A DNA stretch of 64,000 nt, taken from Akanthomyces muscarius (Eukaryota > Ascomycota > Sordariomycetes > Hypocreales > Cordycipitaceae). Positions within the stretch are counted from its first letter, which is position 1; each line of letters begins with the position of its first letter. Both the position numbers and the translations under genes were made by a program. Under the pieces are notes generated by a model. That model saw nothing but the letters and a program-made list of their open reading frames with translations, was not told the DNA's origin and searched no databases. The DNA is taken from assembly GCF_028009165.1 (NCBI RefSeq), contig NC_079241.1, forward strand, positions 7,192,001-7,256,000, in the 5' to 3' direction. This document shows, in pieces, positions 43,447 to 55,815 of this stretch.

Positions 43447-45650
43447 GGAGCCAGCCTCCCAAGGTGGTAAACTGCTGGCTATAGTTTATAGGTGTAAATA
43501 GCATTGGCGTGTGGCGGTGGGCTGGGCAAGTTTTCATGCATCCTACACGTGTCTTACCCGCTTTTGCAATAGAGATGCTACTCATGCAGTGATGCGCTTA
43601 CTGCGCCTCAACAGTCTCGGGGGGGCTTTACCTGGTTATTGACCAGTCTAGGACTGCAAAACGGCGTCTTAATGTGGATGGTACGCTGAAAAGGTCGGAG
43701 TGCACCATTGTGTTCGGCGATGTGGCTCCCAAATAGCCCGCTGGGGCCAGCGGAGCATAGCTGCAATAACTACGTTACGCAGTCGCTAATAACCAGGCCA
43801 GCTCAATCTGTTGGGCATCTTGCACTGTTGGAAATATCACGGGCGCAACATGCACCAGATGCTAGTCGCCGTGAGCAATTCGGGGCGATGGTCTTTAGCA
43901 GTCTCTGTAAAAATTGAAATGAGGCGGTAAGTATAAGCACATAATAAACATAATAAACGCTATTACGGGGTAGTTGATGGCCCAAGAGTATTCTGGGAAC
44001 CCAGGCGCTACCCGAAGCAGGGGACTGATGTTACAAGATCCAATACGACCGTAGTCTAGTTATCCTAAGACGAGAATAGCTATGTCCCCTCAAATCACTG
44101 CTAGAACAGGTGGCGCCACACTGATGTTGTGTCTAGCTTAGCGCACCTTTTCATCCCCTCTTCCCTGGGTTGCAGCATCTCCGCTCTAACTAGTTATAGA
44201 ATCACAGTTCCGTGGCCTGGAAGAAGATATAGAAAGTAAAGACAATCACAAAAAAACAAACATGAGAAGCTTTCCGATACTCTAAGCTGCAATTTTCTAA
44301 TATAGTAGTCAGGGCATTGTAATGCCCCTGGTCTATTGAAAACCGCAAGTATGCGTCTCATTACATGAGGAGCATATGCAGCAACTTGATCGCTCAGTCT
44401 TTGATTGACCCCTCTCTGATGCCAAAACCCGAACCTAAAGCCCGACATCGAGCCAAGCTTTTGCATTTTCCCCCAAAAGGGCCCCTCGTAGGTCAACCCC
44501 CATGCAAGTCACCCAACCAAGCCGCCGGAGCAGCGCATGTGCAAAAACCATTCGGCCCCGCCGAGTCGACGGAAACGCCTTCAAGCCCCGAGTCGATCCC
44601 ACAGCCACACCTGACGTGCTGGACATGCGCAGCTCGACATGGGAACTCGTCGACAGGAAGAAGGGACGGCGGGAGCTTTGCTTTCCCACCAGAATAGAGT
44701 AAAGAGAATCTAGGCCAGAAATGTGCAAGTATTTCCGCGCACCCTTACAAATCAGGCTGCCTCCGCTCACCAATGGCCTGTGTCGAGTTGCGCCATCTTC
44801 CCGAACTAGCTACTGGTACCTAAAAAGTTGGTCGCAGAATTACCAGCTGCCAGCGCGGGCGGCCGCCGCCCCAATTGACTTGACACGCTGTGTTTCCAGC
44901 TCGACAAGCTCCTGCTGCGCCGCATGTCTCTCGCTAGCTCAGCTCTGATCTGCAGCTAGCGACCCCCCTCCCACACACTCTCTCCCCTCCTTTCGCGTCC
45001 GTCCCAGATTGCTTGATTGCCAGACAGCTTGCTCGCCCACCAATTGCCCCCCCAGTGGAAGCTCCTTCGGCACGCGGCACCGGCGAGCCCCTCCATGGAC
45101 CGCTGTTCCAGACTCCACGGGCACGCCAAAAACACACCCCTGGTAGAGCTGGCCGCACCCTAGCAATGCGGCTATGGCGGGGGCTCCGAAGGCCAAACCC
45201 GCAACCCGGTCCAAGGGACCCTTCTGCGTTGCTGCGGGTAGCTCCAAAGAAGAGCCTCCCCCCTCTTCCGACGCACCCCCAAACGTTACTTGGATAGATA
45301 CTGCACGGGCTATTACGGCATCTTCGCACCCCTCTTTGCCCACTAGGTGGATAGCTCGCGCCGCAAGCTTTCAGCTGGTCTTGGGGCGGGAATGGCAAAC
45401 GTCATTTCTCATCTCTGATGGCGTGTGAGGGGTCGTGAGGGGTTAAGGGTGGTGGACATGAGAGCTTGAAGCTTTGGGAGGAACGAGAGAGTGAGGGGGG
45501 GGCAGCTCAGATGTACCTTTGTAGCTTGGTAGTATAAACGGACGGTGCCCCCGAACGTTCTCGCCGCTCAGTTCCTGTGCATTATTCGCTCATCGAAATA
45601 TTCAAGTCTCAAAAAACTCGAAACCTTTCTTTACCAAACTCATACTCATC
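43447..45650. other. Intergenic upstream of the receptor and of the SYG-repeat gene
   Basis: About 2.2 kb without a convincing gene. From about 44870 to 45300 the plus strand is pyrimidine-rich. A TATAAA at 45533-45538 lies 118 bases before the SYG-repeat start. The short frames on both strands lack family features. Confidence 0.45.
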
Positions 45651-46530
45651 ATGTCTTACCGCGACAACGACGACAACGTAGGTGCAGTCCATGGCGTCTT
45701 GTTACAGCACCGCCGCTAACATGAATGATACAGTCCTACGGAGGCAACACCGTACGTGATGAGAAGGGCCCTCACGGCCCTTCATTATACACTGTTAAAT
45801 AATGAAATTTACTGACACGCATGAACAGGACAGCTACGGCTCGTCTGGTAACAACAACTCGTCCAGCTATGGCTCTTCTGGCAACACCAGCTCCGGCCGT
45901 CGCGGCAACAATGACGACGACGACAGCTTCGGCTCTTCCGGCAACAACAAGAGCTCCAGCTACGGCTCGTCTGGCAACACCGGCTCCAGCCGCCGCAACA
46001 ACGATGACGACGACAGCTTCGGCTCGTCTGGCAACAACAACAACTCATCCAGCTATGGCTCTTCTGGCAACACCAGCTCCGGCCGTCGCGGCAACAACGA
46101 TGACGACAGCTTCGGCTCCTCCGGCGGCAACAACAACTCCAGCAGCTACGGCTCCGGCAACAACAACAACTCTAGCAGCTATGGCTCTTCTGACAACACC
46201 AGCTCTGGCCGTCGCGGCAACAACGACGACGATGACAGCTTCGGCTCCTCCGGTAACACCGGCTTCGGCTCGTCTGGCGGCAACAACAACTCCTCCAGCT
46301 ACGGCTCTTCTGGCAACACGAGCTCCGGCCGTCGCGGCAACGACGACGACGACGATAGCTTTGGCTCATCGGGTAACAAGAGCTCCAGCTATGGCTCCGG
46401 CAACAACAACAACTCGTCTAGCTACGGCTCGTCTGGCAATGATAACGACAACTCTGGCTCCTACGGCTCCTCTGGCCGCACTGGTGGCTCGGACTCGTAC
46501 GGTTCTTCCAACCGTAGCGACGACTACTAA
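45651..46530 (+). CDS. Ser-Tyr-Gly/Asp-rich repeat protein, 248 aa, three exons including an 18-nt exon
   Basis: Exons are 45651-45677 (27 nt), 45734-45751 (18 nt, SYGGNT) and 45829-46530. All junctions are phase 0, with introns of 56 and 77 nt. The protein is almost entirely low complexity: units like SSSYGSSGNTSSGRRGNNDDDDSFGSSGNN recur about six times and end in SNRSDDY. There is no signal peptide or membrane segment. It is expected to be disordered, with alternating Tyr/Gly/Ser, Arg-Arg and Asp-run elements like those of proteins that form condensates or protect cells from drying. I know no function. A TATA box and a pyrimidine leader suggest strong, regulated expression. Confidence 0.88.
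45829..46510 (+). repeat. Imperfect tandem repeats coding the SYG/DDDD array
   Basis: Units of roughly 90-130 bases repeat about six times with internal length changes. The Gly-Asn-Asp-Asp-Asp-Asp and Ser-Tyr-Gly-Ser-Ser-Gly blocks alternate. Confidence 0.8.
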
Positions 46531-46777
46531 ATGGCTGCGACCCCTTATCAAGAAGTAGCTCTTTTGTTTTAATGAAAAATTATTATTATCCGATATAATG
46601 TTCACCTCGTGGCGGGGATATTGCCTTACCGGGCCACAGCTTGAGGTAGCATACCTTAGTCTAAATTGATCACCTGAATGAAGACTCGCATCTACGTTAG
46701 AACAAATGCCCTTTATACCGAGATGCACCAGCTATAAAGATATTTGATAGGTGTGTTTAATTTTGCCAGTCTCGAGT
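46531..46777. other. Convergent 3' flanks
   Basis: 3' untranslated sequence of the SYG-repeat gene meets that of plc1. Nothing else is seen. Confidence 0.4.
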
Positions 46778-48801
46778 TTAGGAAAGCTGTTTATCCACCT
46801 TGACTAGAATCACACCTTTGCTGTACTGACTATTGCTATCCCACAGGTGGATGAAGCGGTAGCCGCTCGCCAGTCGGTCCAGTCGCACACAGGCCCAGGC
46901 CGCCAGGTCATCCTTGCCAATTTCGTCGTCGCACACCTTGAACCGCAGGAACGTGAGCTCATCTACGACATCCGTGATGCCTTTAAACGAAAGCACTTGG
47001 CCTTTAAAATCCACGTCGGCGCCGCCCCGGTATGACTTTGTGTGTGCCTTGTGCTCGCCGTCGCGTTCGTGGCCCTGGTTGGCTAGAGCGCGGCCGCTGC
47101 TTGTGGCAAGGTCATGGCTGGGGTTGCCGTCGACGTGCAGCTCCATCTTGACGTATGGGTGGAAGCCGCTGTCGGAGCTATCGCCAAGCGGCAGGGGAAT
47201 GGACTGGGCTCCGAAGAAGGTTATGGATAGACAAAGTGTCTTGCGGATGATGGCGTTAGGGGTTGATTTAGACGAGAGGCTCGGGCGGTAGCCTGAAAAG
47301 TTAGTCAATTAACAAAAAGCAGTGCATGGTGAAACCCACCTTCTGGTTTTAGGACGTAGCCTTTCGTTCCCCCAAACATGCCTTGGTTCAGCATCATACC
47401 TTCATCTGTCTCCTGCCAGTTGAGGGCCACAATCTGCGCGCCAGAGCCCCAAAACGGCGGCGGGTTGAGATTCGAACTTCCAATGCGCAAGCCAGAGGGA
47501 TAAGCACGCATCATGTAGTCGCGATTGTGCTCAAATAGCTTGGCGCCATTCTCTGTATGATGCGTGATGAACTTCTTCTCCGACAGCGAAAAGATGTGTG
47601 CGGGCATGGTGGCTTCCGGTTGCGCCCACGACTTGAAGCTAACGGCGCGCGTGTAAATGCCGAGATCAGACAGCGCACGAATTATCTTGGACGGTTTTTT
47701 CTGCGCAGCCGCTTTGCTGGGCAGATCACTATCTGTGCGGCCAAGAGCCTTCTCCTCGTCTTCTTCGCCACCGATCTTGCTTGGCGGCGCGTACTTGACC
47801 TTGATGAGAATTTTGCCGCGCAGGGCCTCCGGGCTGGGCAACATCTTTGGCGACTGGTCCTCGGGCGGCGCGACCACCGCAACGTCGCCCCAGGCCTCCT
47901 TCATGATGTCGACCATAATGGCTTGCTGCTCGGCGTTACAGTGCACCTCGAGACTGATGATGAGGGGCAGGTCGCTAGCCTCAAAGGCATGCTTGCGAAT
48001 GGTGGCGCACACCTCGCGGAAGGACACCTCCTTGGTCAGAGTGTAGCCGTGAAGAACGCGAGGCTCGTTTGCGAGGGATGACTCGGAACTGGAACTGGAG
48101 CTGGGGCGAAGCGAGGTGAGCGGCTTGTTGGCGTGTGTGAGCTGGTGGCTGGCAGTGCGCTCGAGCTTGCGCCGCAGGGTGCTGCTCTTGCTGAGCCGCG
48201 AGGCGACGGACTCTGGTAGGCTCGATTTCAGCTTGTCAAATCTGTCCAATTTGCTGCGGCTATCATTCCCTTCCAGCTTCCTGGCATCCTCCTCATCAGA
48301 GTCGCTCTCTGAGCTCTCGGCGTCGCTGCCTGTGCCGTCCCAGACGTCAATCTCGACGCAGCGACAACCACGTCGTAGGACATTGGCGTAGGCTTCTGTC
48401 GTGCTGTCGCTGTACAGCTGGTTGCCTGTGAGATACGTGTTGTGGCTGGACGAGATGAAATATGCTGACATCGGCCAGGATAGGTCCTCGTCGTTGCGGG
48501 GGAGAATGGCCGTGGCATCAGATGACGCCATGTAGTCGAGGAAGCCAGCGAGGTCCAGGGTTGGCGTCTCGGCGTCGTCATCAAAGACTTGTTCATGATT
48601 CTGGACACTGCGAACAAAACGACTTGTCTGATCTGGTGTCCATGCCTTGTCGGATCCAGCATGGGCCGCATAAATGGACCGAAGGTGCTTGGCGACACTG
48701 GGCTGGAAGCTCTCGACAACACGAGCCTGAGGAAATCGCTGGTCCCCCGCTTCGGGCGCTTCGCTGGACGGCTGAGGTTTTGGGCTATCCATTGCAGTCA
48801 A
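46778..48801 (-). CDS. plc1: Phosphoinositide-specific phospholipase C (delta-like), 658 aa, two exons
   Basis: This enzyme hydrolyses PIP2 to IP3 and diacylglycerol at the plasma membrane in a Ca-dependent way. Exons are 48801-47340 and 47292-46778. The 47-nt intron (GTGGGT to TTCAG, with a TGACTAAC branch) restores Gly. Residues 30-100 are EF-hand-like. The X box begins SAYFISSSHNTYLTGNQL with catalytic His120 and continues RCVEIDVWDG (Glu150, Asp152). The second histidine is in SLEVHCN. A Ser/Asp/Glu-rich insertion (about 158-175) and a Ser run interrupt X. The Y box contains RAYPSGLRIGSSNLNP and GAQIVALNWQ. A C2 domain forms the C-terminus. All key residues are present. Confidence 0.96.
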
Positions 48802-49569
48802 ATTTCGATGGTGCGCTGATATGGCTGGATAGTGCTGAGTATTGCCGAGTGCACTGCCGTTGGTTGGGATGTGAGACAGTCGTTAGCCAAGTCTGCGCCT
48901 GAAGGTGAATGAACAGGCGAGGTCAGTGCAAGCTAGGTACCTACTGTAGGGTGGAGGCCTCGCTAGCGATCTACGGTCCGGCGCGCCTGCATGCATCCTC
49001 AAGGTGACACGCGATGTAGGTAGCCAGGCGTTTGCGTATTTCTGTTTATGCAATTAGTTACTTACTGTAGTAAAAACAAGTTTCACGAATATTTTGGCTC
49101 TCTGACCCAGGTAGTATGACGTAGAGTGATGGCGCGGGGGTGCCTGGTGATCCGGGTGCTACATCTGCAGACGACGCCCAGGCACCACTGCACTGTCACC
49201 TGTAACTCACTTGATTGTGGTACGAAGATCGTGAGTCCATCGCCCACGGGAGTGAACTGGAGAATGGCTCTAGTAGGCTCTGATCACAAGAGGCCTGGAC
49301 ACGTTGAGCACACGCATGCACATTAGCAGACAATTGATACAGCGCAAGAGAAAACACGCTAAATAGACACAGCTATGGTACGTTTACTACAGGGCACATG
49401 CAAAAACAACTGCTCTGCCAATTGCGAAAAGACGCTCGCACAAATCAATTTCAGTCGCTCTAATGGCCAGAAATCCAAACAATAATAATAAGAGACTGGT
49501 AATTCAGCACCTCGTGCAGAGGTGCACACTCTCGACATCCTTTCCCACCTCTTTCACCTATCGTGATGC
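48802..49569. other. Intergenic
   Basis: The plc1 promoter and the 3' flank of the MFS gene. No gene is seen. Confidence 0.4.
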
Positions 49570-51384
49570 TCAAACGCGAGCAAAAGCTTGGGCAGCGTCC
49601 ACCCACAAGCTAGCGATGAGCAACAATGCATTGAAGCCAGCCATCATATAAAACGGCGCTCCGGTATTCGCCGTGTCGAATAGGAACCCGCCTAGTTTAG
49701 TCAGAAGAAGAATGGCCACGCCGCCACACAGGGAATAAACACCCGCAATGGAGCCCTTGAGACGCACACGTGAGCCGGTGGCTTCGTCGGTCGCGATACG
49801 AATCCGAGGCTCGTGGTCATCTCCAGATTCATCCTCGTCTGGGGCCAGCGAGGGGGCCGCTTCGTCGCGCAGGGATGTACGCTGCAAGTCAACAGCAAGA
49901 ACACCCTGGCCGAGAACGCCGAGGCTGCATACGATGCTGCCAATCTGACTGATGCCAAGTAGGCTGACAACGAGGAACACGGCGGGTGTGCCGCCACGAC
50001 CGTCCACGTTTTTAATCTCGGGGCTTTGAAGCTGCGGCAGAATAAGGTACCCAACAATGCCAAATACGGTTGCAACTATAATGGGGTAGTTGACGCGGCT
50101 CTTGCGGCTAGACACATAACCAAAGACGGGGGCGCAGATGAGGCCCATCAATTGCGCCACGCCAGTGAGAATTGACGAGAGAATGTAGGCGGATCGGCAC
50201 TCCTTTTTGAGCTCTGGCGAGGGGTCGTGCGGCGATCCGGTGCAATAGCCGTTGCTGATGAAGTAGGTGTTGACGTAGAGCGGAATGAACAGGGAAATGG
50301 CGACCGTTGAGGCTCGCGCCACAAAACCCCCTATATATCCAAGGCTGATCCTGGAGTCTTTGAAGGCCAAGAGTACGGAATCTTTGAGAAGACTAACATA
50401 AGGGACGACTTTTCGTCCAGGCTCGTCGGACTCATCATCCAGCTGTGTCTGATACCAGCTTTTGCGGCCGAGGAGCACGCGCCAGCCCTTGCCATCTTCG
50501 CCGTGCAGGTTGCGCAGGCCAATAAAGACAAAGACAGCGACCAGAAGCGACACGCCTGACACGACATAGAAGCTGTATGAGACGGCCTGCCCTGGCGTAA
50601 CTCCATCAATGCCGCCAAACCTGACAGGCAATGGCAGGAAAAGAGCCAGAGCCAGAAGAGCGCCGCAGCCAGTGAACAAGCCAACGAAGCCAGCCAGGAC
50701 CGATGGTTTTCTCGCTTCCGTGGGCGTTTCAGGCGCGAGCCCCACGGACCCGTCGCGCTCGCGAGATAAGCTGCGCGAGTACCTCTCTGGCGTGATGGTG
50801 GCCTCTGATTCTACCGAGAAGACGGCGCTGTGGCGCGGATTGCGCGTGAGTCTTGGGACAGGCGACTTGTTATTCTTGGTGGCGCCGGCATCATATGTCA
50901 GCGAAGGCAGAATGGCTGTCACCATGGTTGCGCTAAAGAAAGAAATGTGAGCAGACAAGAAGGGCGGATAAACAATAACAGCCGACTCGACTTACGCAGC
51001 AGATGCGCCCACGGCAAAGAGAATACGTGCCAGCAGAAGCTGCGGGTACACATTTTTGGCCTGCACAAAGAGCGCCAGCGCGGCGGCGATGATGGTGTAT
51101 CCAATGGCGGCGACCCAGCGAACACCGAGCCGATCCGACACAAGACCCCATGCTGGGCAGGCGACCAGGGCGACGAGCTCGTCGGCGAAGCCCAGCGTGC
51201 CGACAATGTTGCCGACGCCGTGCTTCTTGCCGATGAGGTCGGTGATGACAAAGGAGACGGAGCTGTTGAGGAAGACGAGAAACGAAATGCTAAACAGCGA
51301 GATGCCGAGCAGGTAGGTCGCGGCCTGCAGCGCCGTGGTGGAGGGCGAGAAGGGCAGGTAACGCGACACGGACGGGGGCGCCAT
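49570..51384 (-). CDS. Major facilitator superfamily transporter, 583 aa, two exons
   Basis: Exons are 51384-50996 and 50932-49570, with a 63-nt intron (GTAAGT to TTTAG) that keeps frame. Twelve hydrophobic segments are visible. The loop between the second and third has GLVSDRLGVRW, a form of the MFS signature GxxxDRxGxR. A long Ser/Arg/Glu-rich cytosolic insertion (NPRHSAVF, SRSLSRERDGS) follows the fourth segment, and an acidic loop (PDEDESGDDHEP) lies near segment 10. The substrate cannot be told from sequence. The start at 51384 (MAPPSVSRYLPF) is preferred to an in-frame upstream ATG at 51504 because the extra residues look like leader sequence. Confidence 0.93.
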
Positions 51385-52749
51385 GGTAGGCGCGTGGCGT
51401 CTTGCGCAGGGGCAACAAAAATTAATTGGCCTAATGGGTAGATTCGAATTATAATAGGAAACGCGATGGGAAAGCAATCTGATGCAAAAATGGATGAGCT
51501 TCACATGGCGATGTTAGTCTCCGCAGGGTCGTGACGGCATGATGAAGTGGGAGTCCCGAGCTGGCGCGGACCTAGCATCGCGTTCCGAGCCGGCGGTACC
51601 CTTACATAATCCGCACCATCACCCATCAACAATAATATTGCCTCGATATGGTAAGCGCATGACTCTTCCTTTTAAAATGGGCGGCTGATGAATCGCAGGA
51701 CTTGAGTTTTTTGATTTAGTTAAGCCCAGCTGTTTCGTCTAGCTAGCTATTGTCCGGCGGACGTCGCATTGTACTGCTTGTAATGAAGAGGTGTCGTTGA
51801 AAATCGCGGTGGTCCAGATCTCGCCCAGGAGAGCAACTTGTCTTTCTGAAAGACCATCCAAAGGTACGAATTATAACCAAGACGTCAAGCACCTCCTTGA
51901 AATGTTGGCTGTACATGCATTGGAAGCTGAACATTTGAGAAGCATTATAAAAGAAGAGAAAGGGGGGAAGTAACGAAACCATATGTTTTATAGACAAGTT
52001 ATACGGATAATAAAGGTGAGAGAATGCTTACTTGAGCAGGACGACTACGAAACAATGGCCATCTAGTCGCGGCGCTGCATGGCATTTCTTTGGCACAACG
52101 CGTCGTTGCAAGCTACGCCAGCCGAGAACACCCACGCTCCGATCGACAGAATCATCAGTCCCCGCCATCCACATGGCATTGACCGGCTTTCTTCCGTGGC
52201 CCTTCATACTGCGAGGATGAGTGGAAAGGCATTGAGGAACAAAGCTGTGTGGCGTAGTAATAGTAGCGGCTCATGCGGGAGGCGGACTCAGGCGCTAGGT
52301 CTGGGCTCGGCAGCCTCAGATAGATGTCGAAAAGTTTGTGAATGATAGGGTAGGCCGCTTGGACGATGTCGCACAGTAAAGTCATAATGCTTCCACGATG
52401 TGTCGTGATGTTGTTAGCTTGGCGAGGAGTGTTGGTGACAAGTCAGACTGTTGGCTGGGGAATCGTAAATATTGTGCGAATGTTGCAGACTGGTTGTAGA
52501 GGGTTGATTGCATTTTTCTTATATCAGAAATCTTGGCTGTACTCATGGTTTTGTGGCGTTCCTGGCGCGCGCCTTGAGCAGTTTTGACTGAGGTGACACC
52601 AGCCACTGCAGAGTGTGTTGATACGCGGGGTGTGCAGAGACAACATCTGATAGGATGCCCCCAGATTACTTTCTAGACACAGCCACACATTGCGAACAAT
52701 TGTCTGCGGGCTTGATTGCCGGTATCGAGAAGCATCTGCGATGCCAGTT
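51385..52749. other. Intergenic
   Basis: The MFS promoter and the 3' flank of the BRE4-like gene. Short inconsistent frames only. Confidence 0.4.
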
Positions 52750-55700
52750 CTAAACCTCTGCTTGGCCCCATCCAAATAGAATATGAGACTCCCCCAATGT
52801 CTCCGTGAGAACAAGGACAAGATTGTCGATAGTTGATAGGAATTTGAGATACGAAGATATGGCGACGCAGTACTGGGGATAGCTTTCATGGCGCAGAAGT
52901 GTCTTGTTGACCATGGCATGCTCGCGCCTTTGCCACGCGTGGTAAAATGTTCGAGTAAGGGGCGTAGGTAGCCTCTCCGGTAACGACGCCCCGTTCTCAA
53001 ACGACTGCTGAATAATGTGAAGGATAGCCATGATATCGCCAATGACATGGTCATCAAGCAGGCCGCTGACGGTTTCAAAGCGATCTTTCAAGTCTGACGG
53101 TAGTGAATGCGCGATACTCAAGAGTCTACTGAGAGACTTATTCAGGTTCCGACACTCTTCTAGAACGGTTTGTAGCGTCTTTTGATCAAATGGGCCGAAG
53201 CTCATCTCAGCCTTGACTAGATGAATGGATGGAGCCAAGAGGGACAGAGAGTGACCAAGATCAAACGAGTCGCGTTCAGCAAGGACACAGAGAGTGCTGT
53301 TTTCGACAGGGCGCTTCTGAGAAAGCAGAAATATGGCGTACTGGTCCGACATTCGACGCACAGACTTGGCCAACACATGGCAGACGTGGCTCGTGGCTGA
53401 CGTCGGCTTGGGAAAGATGTGAACAATGGCGGCAGCGACGAGCCCTATGAAAACAGTGACAACACGTTTCCAAAATGCCTCGTAGCCCCGGCCTGGAAGG
53501 CCATATTGGTTTATGTGACCGTTGTCGTAACTGAAACCGATAACGAGAGCATATGTGGCGCCGCACATGATACCAGCGACGGTGAACATGTGCGGGCTCC
53601 ATATGCGCAGCCATACAATGATGACCGTCATCAAGGCTGTGATGGCACCTAAGCCATATGGGTTGCCGTTCCCGGACCCGGAGCCAATGTACCAAGCCAC
53701 CGTACCAAGAGCGCCGCCAACGACAGTGCCGACAGCGCGCGAAAAGATGGAAACGACAAAGTCGGCCATGAAAGGGAGCAGCGTCAGCTGAGCAGTGATG
53801 ACAGCCCATATGCCCTTTTCGCGGTAAAAGAAGCCGGCACTATGAGGAATCGCGGAAGGAATCGATGTAGCAATGGTGACAATGACCAAGCGCGCTGCAT
53901 ACATGCCGGCAGGGTTGGTGAGCCACCTGTACGCGGTGATGATGCTCCGGCTGAGACGGGACTTCGGCATGCCGTTTCGTGAGAGGTCACCAACTCGTGT
54001 GAGGCTTTTGATCTCACTGACGCGTCTTCGCGCGACACTTTTTGCTTCAGTTAAATTTTCGTCGTGGTCTGCAGCGAAACCACCCCCAACTGCTTGATCG
54101 GATGATTTAGGGTTAACGAGCCAGGACAGGGCATGCCGCATCGTGATGGGCATCCATATACGGCTCTTCGTTCGGTCATGGAGAAGCAAGCTGAAATGGT
54201 CAAGCAACACCTCGAGTGCGGCAGAGAGGTCTATTATATGCTGATTGAGCGCCAGTATAGTCGTAACGTCTCGGAGTGGGCCTGTGTCGTTTTGATCAGC
54301 GCCATCAGCTCGGAGATTGCCACGATCATCAAACGCATCCTCAAAAGCGGCGAGAAGTGCGTCGGGCGTATTTGCAGCGCACTGTTCTCGCAAAAGTCGC
54401 AAAGCTTCCGACTTGGCCTGCAGCTCCCCGCAGAAACCTTCAGCCGTCTGCTTGTTGATTGTCTTGATCCAACGGCAGCTGTTGATCTCATGAACGCAGC
54501 GAGCGGCAAGATCGATCGATTCGGAACACGTCGTCAACAGTCGTGATGGATAATCCCAAAGAGTCGCGGTGACTTCTGGAAGAGTGCCTGGTCCTGCACC
54601 ATGAAAGGCGTTAATCAGGGATGCTAGCTCCTGTAGATGATGATGGCCTGGGCGCAGGTAGTTAGCCCGTCCGATGCCGTTTCTGGTTGCCGTTGTGGCC
54701 TGCTCCTCCCCATAATGCATCAGCATTTGCTCTTGATCTGCCGCGGAGAGCGCCGCAATATGTAGGTCCAAGAGCGCCACGCTCTTGCGCAACGCATACC
54801 GGAAGAGTGTGTGCAGGTGCACAAGGTCGTCAGCACTCCAGCAGCAGCGGGAAATGTCGAGAGGAAGCAGCGACATCAAGGGTTGCATGGCTTTCCACAC
54901 GCCAACCAACCTTGCACGATCCGCATTGAGGCTCGCCACTTTGACAGGTTCTCTGCGCAAGCGCCTTTGTGTAGCCTGTATAGATGCGTTAAAAGTACGG
55001 AGTAGGCTTTCCATTTTGTCCATGATAGCGTATGGGGTGGTTTGGGGAAAGAACAAGAGGCAGGAGACGGCTCCGAGACCAATTCCGATTGCGCCCGGTT
55101 TCACAAGAATGCTGCCGATGCTACCGTTGAAAGAGGGCAAGCTTGGCCCATTGAGCAAGAAAACATCAGATACAATGGTGCCAAAAATCTGCATAAAGCT
55201 GAACTTTGGATTGGTCAAGCGCAAGCGGGCTAATGCGTAGATGAAGACGCAGATCATGACATAGTACACAACAGTGACTCGCGCATCAAGCATAAAGCCA
55301 TCAAAGACTAGGAGCGTCGCCTCATTCGCGGCGAGTGTGCCGGATTCGCGAGCCTTCTGTGAGGCGGCCTGCTCGAGAGCTGCGAGCCTGGCGCTCGTTT
55401 CATGCCCAGGACGCGCCGCGAAGGCTGCCTTCATCGTGAGCAGGGCCCAGAGCCAGGCAAGGCACATGCCGAGAAGCGCAGACGCGGCGGAAAGCAGATA
55501 TGGGAGGAGTATAGTGGCAGGAGGCGCAATGAAGAGCGTGAGGGCGGCAAAAAATGTGGCAATGCCGATTTGGTCGAGTGACGGCTGGATAAAGATGAGC
55601 AATGTCGCGACCCAGGTGGCGATCCAGCACCGGAAGACGACTTTGAGATCGCGCTTGTTGAAGTGGTCCAGCAAAGCGGGCAGCTTCCGTGGGCGATGCA

Positions 55701-55815
55701 GCGACCAGCGATAGGCCTTGTGCGAGGCTTTCTTGGTGTCAACATTCTCTTCCCGGTTCATTGCTTGAGCACCCGGCGCGTCATGGCCAGATCCGGCCCC
55801 ATTAGCCGCAGCCAT
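52750..55815 (-). CDS. BRE4/ArAE-type integral membrane protein (DUF2421), 1021 aa
   Basis: A single exon encodes a protein with two blocks of membrane segments, at about residues 60-240 (ATWVATLLIFIQP, FFAALTLFIAPPATILLPYLL) and 640-810. A long soluble helical region separates them and a soluble C-terminal domain of about 200 residues follows. This layout and wording match the fungal ArAE_2/FUSC-like family that includes yeast Bre4 (brefeldin A sensitivity), distantly related to bacterial fusaric acid and aromatic acid exporters. A transport or endomembrane role is inferred from the family. The start at 55815 follows a leader and opens directly into a polar N-terminus. Confidence 0.9.
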   Translation of the reverse strand: MAAANGAGSGHDAPGAQAMNREENVDTKKASHKAYRWSLHRPRKLPALLDHFNKRDLKVVFRCWIATWVATLLIFIQPSLDQIGIATFFAALTLFIAPPATILLPYLLSAASALLGMCLAWLWALLTMKAAFAARPGHETSARLAALEQAASQKARESGTLAANEATLLVFDGFMLDARVTVVYYVMICVFIYALARLRLTNPKFSFMQIFGTIVSDVFLLNGPSLPSFNGSIGSILVKPGAIGIGLGAVSCLLFFPQTTPYAIMDKMESLLRTFNASIQATQRRLRREPVKVASLNADRARLVGVWKAMQPLMSLLPLDISRCCWSADDLVHLHTLFRYALRKSVALLDLHIAALSAADQEQMLMHYGEEQATTATRNGIGRANYLRPGHHHLQELASLINAFHGAGPGTLPEVTATLWDYPSRLLTTCSESIDLAARCVHEINSCRWIKTINKQTAEGFCGELQAKSEALRLLREQCAANTPDALLAAFEDAFDDRGNLRADGADQNDTGPLRDVTTILALNQHIIDLSAALEVLLDHFSLLLHDRTKSRIWMPITMRHALSWLVNPKSSDQAVGGGFAADHDENLTEAKSVARRRVSEIKSLTRVGDLSRNGMPKSRLSRSIITAYRWLTNPAGMYAARLVIVTIATSIPSAIPHSAGFFYREKGIWAVITAQLTLLPFMADFVVSIFSRAVGTVVGGALGTVAWYIGSGSGNGNPYGLGAITALMTVIIVWLRIWSPHMFTVAGIMCGATYALVIGFSYDNGHINQYGLPGRGYEAFWKRVVTVFIGLVAAAIVHIFPKPTSATSHVCHVLAKSVRRMSDQYAIFLLSQKRPVENSTLCVLAERDSFDLGHSLSLLAPSIHLVKAEMSFGPFDQKTLQTVLEECRNLNKSLSRLLSIAHSLPSDLKDRFETVSGLLDDHVIGDIMAILHIIQQSFENGASLPERLPTPLTRTFYHAWQRREHAMVNKTLLRHESYPQYCVAISSYLKFLSTIDNLVLVLTETLGESHILFGWGQAEV

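Noticed and set aside
45809..46369. Cys/Arg-rich antisense frames over the SYG-repeat gene
   Set aside because: Shadow frames produced by the AGC/GGC repeat. No start context or introns.
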